64,000 nucleotides of DNA from Pratylenchus scribneri. Its lineage: Eukaryota > Nematoda > Chromadorea > Rhabditida > Pratylenchidae. Within the stretch, counting starts at the first letter, position 1; each line of letters opens with the position of its first letter. Shown in pieces: positions 1 through 12,300 of this stretch. The stretch covers positions 1,798,001-1,862,000 of the forward strand of contig JAQSEB010000037.1 of NCBI GenBank assembly GCA_030063045.1, given 5' to 3'. The notes under the pieces were generated by a model, which was not told the origin of the DNA, made no database searches, and saw only the letters and a list, made by a program, of their open reading frames with translations. A program made the position numbers and the translations under genes.

Positions 1-774
1 TCCGATAAGTTGGATCCCAGAGGAAGAGAATTTTTTAGGTATCTTCAAAAATATTTTATAGTTGACGAAAATTTGATTTTTATACCAAAAATAGTAAAGC
101 AGATTTTCAGTAGCTTAAGATAGTTTAATTTCTAATTTTTTTTATTAAGTTTAAATTTTAAACTCTGACGATAACTTGCTGATTCTTCAAATTCATTTGA
201 AATCATCAATGGCGGCACATTGTTATAAAAATATTTTAAAATTTAATTAGAAAATTTTAAAATTAGGCTATCCAAAGCAGAAAAATCTCGTCTCTATTTT
301 TAGTATAAAAATTAATTTTTTTGACAATTACAAAAATTTTTTTGAAGGTAGTCAAAAACATAGGTCCAATTGGATCCAACCTCTATCGGATCTATTTTTG
401 TGGACATAGTTTAAAATTTAAATCAAACCAACCATTTTCATTCCCAACAATACGCGCGGTTTTGTGTCCATTGTTTGAAGGGATGTGATCCGCTTGAAAT
501 TGCCATAGGCTGAATGCGGCTCCAAATCCCTTTCCGTCGGCAATTTCAAATCCCGATTGCCAACTTCAGCAAAACCTTCAAAGAAAGGAAAATGAATTTA
601 TATTTTATGATGCCAAAAATACCGTAAACAATGTCCGAGCAGCTCAAATTTTCATAATATGTCAAATTGATGAGTTTTTCCCTCTGTAAAAATTATTTAA
701 TTATTTTTTTTTTACTTAAATTTAAGTAAATATTTTTACCCCAAAAAATAGTTTTTGACTTCTAATAAATCAGA

Positions 775-1000
775 AACCGGTTTTAGACTCTACACCTCTA
801 TGCCAATTTGTAAATATCATTGAGACGCATCTTTTGATCGATCCAATTCTTAGTTTAAATCGAAACTAAGCTAATTAAACCGTTTAAACTATATTTTCCA
901 ATTTTTGTTTTTAAACCACTTAAATTTTAGGCCAAACCATGACATTTTATATACCGTTCGATGCGCCTTGACGAGTTCTACAAATTGGTATAAATTTTGA
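775..1000. repeat. Palindromic dispersed element, copy 1
   Basis: The two ends are imperfect inverted copies of each other: a left arm with a GAGACGCATC core and a right arm with a GATGCGCCTTGACGAG core, around an AT-rich centre with TTAAACCGTTTAAAC-like sequence. Related copies lie near 38135-38385, 39110-39365, 43690-43915, 45565-45855 and 47905-48170. It looks like a small non-autonomous foldback or MITE-type transposon. No protein is encoded. Confidence 0.6.
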
Positions 1001-1311
1001 GTGTTTAAAATCTGTTTCTGATTTCTGATTTATTAGAAGTCAATAACGGCTTTTGGTGGAAAAAATAATATCCTTTAAATTTATTCCCACATCCATTGGC
1101 ACAAAAAAGCAATAGAATGCGCATTTGCCCTCCGAAAATTTGGCCGCATTTTGTTCGACCATCTTTTGGGCATTTCCATTTCGAAGTAACTTTTGTGCAT
1201 CGGACTGGATTAGAAGTGGGGAAAGGAAAATTAATGGCCAAATTAATTGAAATATTAACATATTTTCAATTGGGGCGCCTAAATATTGGGTAAATTAATA
1301 AAAAATTTATT

Positions 1312-1620
1312 AATTCTAATCTAGGTCTAAAGTTCTTTAGAGCGAGAATTGGGCCTAGGTTCTAGCTCCGAGCCTTCGACGGAGTCCTAAACCCCCCAGT
1401 GGCCCAAAGAATGGGATAGGGATTAGTGGTGATAATCAATTTTAAATTATTCTTTATTAATTGTGCTGGAAAATGTGATAAACGGTAAAAGGCACAGGAG
1501 GGGAAAAGAGTGGGATTAAAAAGGTAGATTAGGACAATATTTGATTGATAGGTTACGGGTAATTAGGCAAAAAAGTGTGGATACAGTAGGATGAATATGA
1601 AAGGCCCTTAGTTAGGAATA
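1312..1620 (+). repeat. Dispersed ~310-bp element A, copy 1
   Basis: It begins near CTAATCTAGGTCTAAAG, passes through a GC-richer block (CCTTCGACGGAGTCCTAA, then CCCAGTGGCCCA), a GGGATAGGGATTA motif and a GGTAGATTAGG-CAATATTTGATTGATAGG block. It ends near ACAGTAGGATGAATATGAAA followed by GGCCCTTAGTTAGGA. The same order of blocks recurs at 11413-11733, 12735-12975, 16300-16552 (reverse), 41304-41650 and 62114-62425. No coding capacity; SINE or MITE-like, class not determined. Confidence 0.7.
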
Positions 1621-2479
1621 GGAATTATTTCCATTGAAAAATTCAATTAATTTCATTGCAAATCTCTTGAAATTCTTTGATATCCGTGGATTGAATTTTT
1701 CTTGGAAAATGAAAAGATTATTCCTCCAAGGCACATGTCCAGCTATTTCTTCCCATTCACTAACAAAAAGGCTTTTAATAATGGACTTGATCATCATTTC
1801 CTATCTCATTCAATTTCCATTACATTTTCCCACGATTTTCATCCGGAAAAACCTAGAAAAAGTAGCAAGTGTTTGAGAAAGCCATAAATGTTGAATGTTT
1901 GATCCTTATTCCTTATCGTTGAATTCAATCATTGCCCATCATTTATTTAAAAAGATCGCCTTTTGTTTGATTAAAGAAGTGGAATGAATTAACAAAATGG
2001 TGGAAATTAATTTGAATATAAAACATTAGTAAAATAATTTAAATTGAATTAAAAAATTTAAATATAATTGGTCATAAAATTATGGCCAAAAAACTGCCTA
2101 ATTTGGGCCTACTTTGCCAATTTTTTAATCATAATTTTTTGTCACTTCTATTAAATATTCAATTTCTTCTTTAATCAGATCAATAATAAATTCAATCGAA
2201 CGATCAAATAATTAAAGGATTAGAATTAATTTTTGCATGAAAAAATTATTTGGTGAGGTTGCAAAAACTGTGTTGCAAAATTTAAAAGAATAAATAATAA
2301 AAAATATATAAAAAAGAGCACAGAGGGGAAACGGGAAAATAATATTATTTATTTATTTATTTATTTTTATTTCAAATTCACCATTTCACCAGTTTTGTTT
2401 TGATTATTTATTTTCAACCTAACAATAAGTATTTAAATCTATTTATTTTATGATTTTAAATTTAAAACAATCCATTCCA

Positions 2480-2710
2480 AAAGCAGACAGAGAAACCCCT
2501 AAACAATTCCGAGAAACCCCTAATGCAATCCGGAGAAACCCCTAAACAATTCCGAGAAACCCCTAATGCAATCCGGAGAAACCCCTAAACAATTCCGAGA
2601 AACCCCTAATGCAATCCGGAGAAACCCCTAAAACAATCCATCGCAAAAGCAGTCCAGAGTAACCTCTAAAAAATTCTGAGAAACCTCTAAAGTATTCCCG
2701 AGAAACCTCT
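2480..2710. repeat. Minisatellite, 21+22 bp alternating unit
   Basis: Units of the form GAGAAACCCCTAAACAATTC and GAGAAACCCCTAATGCAATC alternate several times, giving a higher-order unit of about 43 bp, then decay on the right into GAGAAACCTCTAAA variants up to about 2710. It lies in a gene-free stretch. Confidence 0.85.
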
Positions 2711-5700
2711 AAATACTTCTTTTGTAGGCCTCTCATTTTAATTCGTTAAAAGAATTAGTTTTCCAATTTCCACTCATCAGCAGTAAATGCATTTGTTTTA
2801 ATGGCTTGGTCAGCAACCTCTCTATTTCATTAATTTAATTCCAATCCGAAAAATGTAGAAAAATGAGCAATTTTTAATAAAGTAGAATTATCGCCTTTTG
2901 ATCCTTATCGTTATCCACTCAATCAATCAATTTATATAGATTGCTATTTGATTGATTAAGGTAATCGAATGAATTAAAAATGATGAAAATGATTAGAAAA
3001 AAAGTCAAATGGTTTAATTGAACAACAAAATACTTGAAAATGATGAAGAATGATTGGGTCGAAAAATCGAATAAAAACTAATAAAAAAACAAATAAAATA
3101 AAATGAGCGCAGGGGAAATAAGTGTTTTTAATTTTTCATATTTTTAACAATGCAAATGATATGCCCTTTTTTTGTTTCTTTCAAGTTCAAAGTTAAATAC
3201 CATTCTATCAATTTTGATTATTTATTTTTTTCTATCTATTATTTAATATTTTTTGATTAATTTACAAACAAAATGGCTCCATTAATCGTTGTTTCACTCC
3301 TCGAAGAATCATCAAAATCCATTCTTTCACTCTCATAAATTTGCTCTTTTTCTCGCCAAAAAAGCCGACCAATACAATTCCGGAAGATTTATGCAAATTT
3401 TCCCTTCCTCCCATTTCTTCCACCCATTATTTGGTGCCCTTCCCCTCCTCTCCTTCTTTCCCATTTTTGCATTTTTTTTGCTGTTGAAAAATGTGGGCCA
3501 ACTTTTTTAGACCATCTTTTTTTTGACCCCATCCATATTCCCCACATTTAATAGGGTACAACATAACGAAGATTAAGCTTTGGCCAAGGGGAAACGCCTT
3601 CCAAAGAGGCAAAAATGAATGAAGGAGGGAAAAATGGCCAAAAGGGAATGCATTTTTGGGAGGCGGGAAAATGGGGAGGAAAGGAATTCCAATGGGTCCC
3701 AAAATGTTGGTGGGGAATGGATTGGCATTTTTGTGGCCGGATAAATTCCGCCCGCACACAAAAATGTTGGCCTTCTTCCCCAGCCAAAATCGTGTAAAAG
3801 CCGCAATCAGCGAATGCCATCGTTTTGGCCCAGCCAAAATGGGGAAAATGGCATTGGCACTCAATTCAAATGGAAATGGATTCCCTCTTTGCTTTCAGGA
3901 AGCCCACTCCCAAATCCACCCCCTCTTCCTCCATCCAAACAAAAACATGCCAAAATGCCAATTGGCAATCTCCTCCTATAAATTCCATTGCCATTCATTC
4001 AAATATTGGAGAAATGAAATTGCATTGCCTCCGGCGGATTTTGAGGAGTTCAATTTCATTCATTTCCCATTCGTCAAAAATAATTGCCCTAAAAATTTTA
4101 TGAATTTTACCATAATTCCCTTTCATTTATTATAAAATATATTCCTCCAAAAAGTACATTTTTTTCTACCCAAAAATTTTGTTGTTTTTTGAAGGCATTT
4201 TTTCTTGCCCATTGTTCGTCGCCGAAGGCCAAACTCAAGAATTCTCCCACACTTCCTCTCACCATTCTCTTTTTGACTTCCTTTGTGAAGAAGGGTCATC
4301 CTTGAACCTTGAGGAATGCTTGAGGTTGAAATACAAAATTCCTTCCCATTTTTTGTGGTCATTTCCCACAATTTTATTGGCCACTTTTGGCCATTCCTTG
4401 TTGACCATTTTTCCTCCTTTTTTTCTTCACAAAAATTTGACCCGAGTGGATGGTGGAGTCATTTTCCTTAAAATTTGCTGAATGAAACCACAGAACCCCC
4501 ACTCGACTCCCCCCCCCCACCCCCCTCAAAGATGGGCCAAAAAATTCCCAAAGATATCCAAATTTAGTCGAGTCCCCATTTTAGGCACAAAAATCGATGA
4601 TCCCCGCCAAAAAGCTCAGACAACAAATGTTTATGGATTTAATGTACAAAAGAATGGTGGAAATGAATTCTTTGTTCTTTAAAATTCATTCAAAAAATAA
4701 ATAATAAATTGATGCCGAATTTATTTTTATAAAGAAGTTATCTAGCTTTATTATTGCCAAAAATGAGCATTTTTAGTCAATTTTGAAATGGGAAAATTTT
4801 TGTGTTGAGTGTGGGAATTCTGCTGGTTGCAGTCCAAAATGGCACACAAAATTGGCCAAGTCAATTTGATACCCACATTTGGCCAATTTCCCGTACCAAT
4901 GGACCAATGGAATTCGCGCACAAATTTAGTGTAAACATAAAAATGGCCATCATATATGATGGAAATAGAAATATACTCAATTTTTTCACTGAAAATATTC
5001 AAAAAATGCCATCATTTTCAACTGAATTATTATTGATTTTTAATTTTTAATTTTTAAATTTATTGAAATTAATTCCTATTTACAAAATCCATATTTTTAG
5101 TTTCGAAATACACAAATTTTAGTTCCTCTACATATTTGTCAAATTTATGCCAAAAATGTACACACCACCCAAAGAAAATACCGCGAGCACTTTTGCCTAT
5201 ATTTACAGTGAATGTTGATGATAGCTCCCATCTCATTTTGGCTAATTTCTCATTGGCATAAGAAGGAGTAAATGGACAGTGATTGAGAAAATGGAAAAAT
5301 GGAAGTCACGGAATTGAGTGTGGCATGAATTAATTATTTTTTGAGACGGCACAAAATTTTAGTAGATTTTCCATTTCATTTAGAGTACAAATTTTTGGAA
5401 TACCTGAAAGCCCTTTTCAGTAAAGTGCAAATTCTAGCGAATCAAAATAAATTTTTAAATCATTTTGAGAACCAATTTATTTTAAATCTGAACATTAAAA
5501 AACATAATTGAAGTCCTTTAATTTTTCCGCCTTGCCCTTAAGATTAAGGCTTATTAGATTCGGGCTAGGTTTAAAGCTGGCTAGAAGATTTTGCCAAAAT
5601 TTATAAATTAAATAATATTTAAATCATTTTGAATAATTTAACATCATTTTTGAGAGAATAATCATCTGAAATGATTTGAACATAATTTGGACAAAGGAAT

Positions 5701-6330
5701 GAACGACCTCCCGTAGTTTGACGCAAATTTTTCACGCAAATATAATTCACCCCTCAACCTCACCTCAATTCCACACATTCCTTTTCCCAACACTTCTTTT
5801 GTGTCCCATTCCCAAAGTCGGTCTTCTTCAGCAGGTGTGCCTTGGCCCTCCTCGTCAAAACAAAACAAAAATGTGTATATTCCCCTTTTGCCCTCGCCCA
5901 ATTCACATGGTTACCCCCCTTCGATTCCAATGGTGCCCTCCTAAACCCGTTAGCATCATCCCATCCTCCCCATTTCCGAATGAATTATTCCCGCTCACCT
6001 GTGGCCAATTCCCTCCCGAAATGTTGTCGTCCCCTTTCCCCATTCCATACTCTGGCCAAATTGCCAATTTGACCCCTCGCAATTCCACAAAATTTTCCTG
6101 TTCATTTTTGATTTTCTCTGATGGATTTATTTTATATCCATTTGCGCATCAATTTATTCTAATTCAATTCTAAATATCTTATTTAGACTATAAATTTAAT
6201 AAACAATTTGCAATTCCGCTAAATTTTTCACATTTTTCACTTTTTTTCCATAAAATTAGTTTAAATTAAATGCCAAAAAATTCCATACTTTTTTTAATTA
6301 ATTAAAATTTCAGTATTTAATTGCCATCAT

Positions 6331-6342
6331 TTTCGCAGCTCA
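6331..6342 (+). promoter_or_regulatory. Candidate spliced-leader (trans-splice) acceptor
   Basis: TTTCGCAG ends four bases before the ATG at 6343 that opens the neurexin gene. A strong 3' splice site directly upstream of a start codon, with no matching upstream exon, is what a nematode trans-splice site looks like. A cis-spliced 5' untranslated exon is equally possible from sequence alone. Confidence 0.4.
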
Positions 6343-9300
6343 ATGCCCCATTCGGCCTCATTCTCCGCTCAATTTGCCCCTCACCGCCATCTAATATTTT
6401 CCTCTCCAAAATTTTCCCAAATCCATTCTTTATTTTTGCCAACATTTTTCTTATTGTCTATGATGGCCCAAATTGGCCAATCCTTGATTTTGTCAGGTGG
6501 CACAGACTCATTTGCCAGGTAAATTTGCCTCCAATTATTAATTTTTTTTAAGAATTTAAAAGGACAATTATAGCAAATTCCCTTTAGATTATTTTTTTAG
6601 CTTTTTAACCAAAAGAAAATTTTTAAAATTTTATAAAATTAGATATCAGAAAAGCATAAATATGGGATTTTGGCATTTATTCCAAATAATTAGATTTTCC
6701 ATTTAATTTCATTGGCCACACACATTTTTTAGGTATCCAAAATGGGCGCAAACATTCGAAAATGAACTCAGTTTGGAGTTCAAAACCCGTTCATCCAATG
6801 CATTGCTCCTCTATGCCGATGATGGTCAATTTAAAAATAATGCCAAAAATAATTCATTTTCAGGTGCCATCCAACATAATTTCTTCTCAATTTCTCTGCT
6901 CGATGGCCGTGTCCAATTTGAATTTCGTCTTGGCGAACAACAAATGGACCCGGCGGAGAGGAGGGCACTCATCCAAATTGGAATGCCCGAAACCCGAATT
7001 GACGATGGCCGATGGCATCGACTCACATTTTTTCAGGCATTATCCAATTTATAATTTAATTATTTTATTTTAAGGCATGGGAGAATGTGAAGGTCCAATT
7101 GGATGAGGAAATTGTTTTTCGTGTGTTGGATCAACGAAGTTTTTCGCTGGGCAATATTCGAACAAATTCAGACATGTTCATTGGCGGCATTCCAAAAGTG
7201 AGTCCATTAAAAAATGTTAAATTATACCAAAAATTTATTTAAAAAATTTTGAAAATTTACTAAAAACAAAAAATTTTGAAAATTTAAAAAAAACAAAAAA
7301 ATTTTGAAAATTTTAGTAAAAAATTTTACTAAAAACAAAATTAAAATTTTTACCAAAAAATTTTGAATGAAATTTTTAATAAAAAGTTCAAATTTTGGTC
7401 ACATTTTTGAACATTTTTTGCAAAAAATAGTTTCCAAATTTAGCGTTTCCTCCTTCTCAAAATTCACATCCATTTTCCTCTTCATTTTTGGCCAAAAAGT
7501 TGTTATTTTGTGTGTTTAACGCCTTGTCAAATATAAGAGGGAAGGGAAGGGAGGATAGTGTTGAATTTGAATGACGGATTTTCCCTGGGGAATTTATTGA
7601 GGAGTGGGACACTAAATGATCGACCAAGTGGCAATGCCCAACTAGAAATGAAAGGCATTTGGGTTGGGCCATACTCAAAAACAATTCGCCAGGGAAAATA
7701 GCCAAAAAAGAGTTGGAAATGAAAGAAGAAAATGACGGGGTGCTTTTTGACCATCTTTGAATGAAACAAAGAGGGGAAAATGTTGTAAAAATTCGAACTG
7801 ACAAATGGTTGGGGAATTTATGTCAAAAATGGCATTTTATTATCTGATTTAATGGAGATAAAAATATGATTGAAGAAGAATGGGGAATAACGTAAATAAA
7901 CAAGTAGGAAACATTATGGTAATGGTATTGATGAAGGAAAACTTAATAAAATGAAAGTGAATGTAGAATAAAAATAAATGTCGAAAATTTATAATTCTTT
8001 AAAAAAATGAAATAATTATTAGGTGTTGAATTTTGCACTCAAATCAATTTTTCAAGATTGAAAATTAGCTTTAAATTTTATAAATTTAAAATTTAATACT
8101 TTTATAAGAACTGATTAAGATAAATTAATTAAAAAAGATTTAGTAGATTTGATAGAAATGGGCAAAAATTATGGACCAAAATATGGCAAAATTGGACAAA
8201 ATCAGGCATTATTTATTTGTCTGGCCTTAATTTTCTGGCCAATTTATGTTTTTGATTAATATACAAAATGTTCAAAGAAAGAAATTAAATTATTAATACA
8301 GCTGGGCAAAATTCATTAGCTTTGTCATTTTAAATTATGTTTAAATCCATTGTTAATTTCATAACATTTTAACAGGAACTTGAGAAAATGAGTTCACCGT
8401 TGCGTCGACATTCACGCAGATTCGCCGGCTCCATTCGAAATTTATTCTATCGGATATACCCACAGGGAATGGCCAATCCCCTTTTAATGGATTCATTGGG
8501 CACCCGAAAAACGGACGAAGATTATTGCCAAACTGGGGGTGGAAAATCCACAAATGATGGTGAACAATCATATTGCCAAAATGATGGCCGTTGCTTTAGT
8601 GCAAATAATGGGCCAAGATGCGATTGCAGTTTCAGCGATTTTGAGGGCAGAAGATGCGAAATTAGTAAGGAATAAAGGGAATTATTCAATCAAAATTAAA
8701 ATTTAGACATTTTGAAAAATAATTTATTAAAAATTAGTTAAAATCTTTTGACTCAATTCAATATCATTAATTTTTCAAAATTTTTGAGCTTTAGTTTTTT
8801 GCCGAAACCGAAAATTTTAATCAAATTTCCCATCGTAAAATTTAATCAAAAATAGCCCTGCAAGGCAAAAATATGATATTTTTTGAAAAATTCGACAAAA
8901 TCAAACAATTGGAAATCTGAAAAATCAGTACAGATAAAAACCCTACTGGATTTATTCCCTTTTTAATCAATAATATGGAAATTGGAAAGGATGTTAGCCC
9001 CAAATTAATGGTTTTTATTTTTTAATTCATCTCTCATATTTAATCCAATGAGAAATGACAATTCAAAAATACATGCCATTCTGAAAAAAATCTGATTAAT
9101 CATCAGGACAGATAAAAACCCTCTGCTGGATTTGTTCCCCCTTTTAATCAAAATTACAAAGAATTTAAGCCAATTTAATGATTTTAAATTCATTCTCAAA
9201 TCCAATGACAAAAAACAAAAATGCCAATGCCAAAAATCCAATTTCATCCTACTATTTAGAAAAGCCAAGCACGGAAGTGTCCTTTTTCGGGAATGAATGG

Positions 9301-12300
9301 TTGGGCTATGACCTCAGCGGCATTCCAGCATCGGATTCCACAATGGAGGAGCCGAATAGAACGAAGATTACAGCCCAAAATGATGGAATGGATGATTTGT
9401 TGGCCGTTTGGAGTCGACGTGAACTCTACAACATCACATTCCGCACAAATTTGTCCAGTTCAATCATTTTCATTGCCGGCGATTCAAGGGTGTGTGCCAA
9501 ATTTATTTTTAGGAAAATTTATTTGTAGTGAACAGAATTATATTAAAGATAGTAAAACATAGTCAAATATTGATGATAATTTTTTAAAAAAATATTATAT
9601 TTATCAAATATTTCGAAAAAAATGTTTTTACATTATTCGCAATGAACAATTACAAATTATTTAGATTTCGAATTTTTAAATTCAGAAATGTGAAATTCAT
9701 TTTTAAAATATTAATTTTTTATAAACATCAATAAATTTTTCAAATTTAAATTAATTTTTTCTCATAAATTTCCAAAAGTAGTTTCCTCATTAATTTTTTT
9801 TCAAAAAATTACCAAAAATTTTTCGAAATATTCTAAAAGACTTTAAAATTTAGTAAAATTCTTCAAAAAAATTGATGAAAATAATCTAATAATGAAAAAA
9901 TAATTTGCTGCCAAAAAAGTCAAAATATTGATGAATATTGACTTAAAAATAGAAAATAATGCAAATCTACCAAAACATTTATAAAAACATTTTTCTCGTA
10001 GGTTTTAAACTATTTTCGTTCGCAAGCAAATTATTGAAAGCAATATAAATCTGCTCCTTATTTTTTGATTTCCTTTTGAATTATTTCCATATTTTCCATT
10101 TGTAAATTTCAATTAATTTCCCATTCATTCAGAACCATGTGAAATTGTTGCTGGAAAAAGGCGTCATTTTGGCGCAATCCCAATTGGCCGATACGGAAAT
10201 GAGGCAAATCCGTGTGCAGGATCGTGCCCGCCGGAGGGTTCATTTGGACGATGGATTGTGGCACAGTGTTTGCCTCATTCGGGAACTCAATTCGGTCAGC
10301 CCAATTTTAATTTATTTATTTTTTTATTTATTTTAATTAGAGTTTTTCCGATAAATTAAAGTAAAACTCAAAAATGTCCAAAATTCATATAATAGTTTAA
10401 TCCGATTATATAAAGAGGATAAATTCTCGTTCATTTTCACATTTTCCCATCTAAAATTCCTAATTCTTTTTATGGCAAATTCAATGATAAAAAATTCATT
10501 TCTAGCCGGGTTTGAAAAACGCTGTCTTCTCGGTAGGTCCTAAATGATGATTGAATGAATGAATGAATGATTTTTCTTTTAATCCTAACACTTTATTTTC
10601 TGGATTGAAGTGCACAATTCTTTTTTAATCCACAACCTAAATTATTATAGAAGAATTATTTTCTTTTTTGCCATGTACACTTTCTTTTGTTTCCAATCTT
10701 ATTAGCGATAAAATTAGCACAATAATTTAATTAATTCTTTCAAATATGGGAATAATTTATTTTTTTACATTGATTTTAAGAAAATATTTATTTTATCATT
10801 TGTTGAATTAAATTTTAATTTCAAAATGCACTGGGGGAACATTTATAATAGGGTTGTTCAAAGCCGGTTTTACAAAGGTATCAGTTTTAAAATCTGGTTT
10901 CGGTTTCTCTTATTTTCGGTTTTAAATTGCATCAATTTTCCTCAAACCGAAACCGATTTTGAACAACCATAATTTTAGGGAAAATTTTATTTATTTTTTT
11001 GTGCTTTCTTTTTGCCGTGTCCTTTGCTGTTTCCACTTTTTTCATTTCTTCATATTTTTGCCAAATAGTCCCCATTCCCCAATTCTCACAGATGCGCCTA
11101 ATTGTCGACGACTTTTTCGACCAAGATGTCCGCCAATTTGCGCACCATCCTTGGCTGGGCAATTCATTTTTCTTCATTGGCGGTGCCCCAAACCCACTGG
11201 CCCATCTCATCCCAGAACATCTTTTCCCCTTTCGAGGATGCATCAAAAAAGTTGACTTGCAATTAATAAATTATAAATCCTTCATTTTTGTGAAGGCCTT
11301 CTTCCAATCGGGTCCAATCCAGCTCAACATGATCCAATTGGCCGACCAGGGTTTTGGCCAATCCAATGGTGGGTCAAATTTAATGGATTGAATTAGGGGA
11401 AAAATACAATATTTAGTCCTAATCTAGTGCTAAAGTGCTCTGGGTGAGTACTAGGACGAGCCCGGGAATTCGCCGATGGCCTAATAAGCCCAAGTTGCCC
11501 AGTGGAACTGGATAGGAATTAGAGACGAATAAACTTTAAATTATTCTTTTTATTAATTATGTGAAAAAAACGTGATAATAATAATAATGTGAAGGATAAT
11601 CAGCCTAGGAGTGAAAAAGGGTGGGTTTAAAAAGGTAGATTGGGGCAATATTTGATTGATAGGGTGAGGAGTGATTAGGCAAAAAGTTGGGGTACAGTAG
11701 GACAAATAGGAAAGGCCCCTTAATTAAGCATTTTTGGCATTGGCAAATGACAATAAAATAATAACGAATTAAATTATTTTGTAAATAAAATAACTGGGAA
11801 AATATATGCAGCTGTTAATTTGAAGCGAACAGGTTATTAATTATCCATATTTTTGACATTTGCTTTCATTTTTTCGTCTTTAACATTTTTAAATTCCTTT
11901 TTTTGTGAGAAAATTATTTATTTCATAAGAATGAATAAAATTAATCTTTTATCTATTAATTTTTTTTTGAATTAAAATTAATAACAATTTTTGAAATTTT
12001 TCCAGAGGAAAAATAAAAAGTAATTTGTTGGTATTATAGGAAGAATGCACTGTTGTTAATTTATTGACCAATTTTGTACATTATTGAATTGGCCACAGGA
12101 AATTTTTCAATTCTTTTTGTTCATAATTTTTAATTATGCCTTCATCTACACCAAAAACTTCAAAATAACCAGTTTTTCTTTTTTACAGTACAAACTTACG
12201 GTGACCTCTCCTATTCCTGCTCACCAAATGCCCAAATTCCCGAAGTGTTTTCCTTCAACAACGGCCTGAATTACACAAAATTGCCGGCATGGCGTTCGCC

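Larger units (their letters stand above)
1..6342. other. Intergenic region without a convincing gene
   Basis: I see no protein family or spliced gene here. Open frames are short, lie in proline- or phenylalanine-rich AT-rich DNA, and match nothing I know. The stretch holds a palindromic dispersed element (about 775-1000), a roughly 310-bp dispersed element (1312-1620), an ACCCCTAA-type minisatellite (2480-2710), pyrimidine-rich DNA and short C runs near 4510. The first exon of the neurexin gene follows at 6343, so promoter sequence for that gene should lie in the last part, but no specific motif was recognised. Confidence 0.6.

Noticed and set aside
3427..4135. Open frames of 145-159 residues on both strands
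   Set aside because: Phe/Pro/Lys-rich low-complexity translations, no family match, no consistent exon structure.
4787..5050. Open frame starting KIFVLSVGILLVAVQNG that looks like a signal peptide
   Set aside because: There is no ATG in that frame, an in-frame stop lies just upstream, and no downstream exon or family match could be found.
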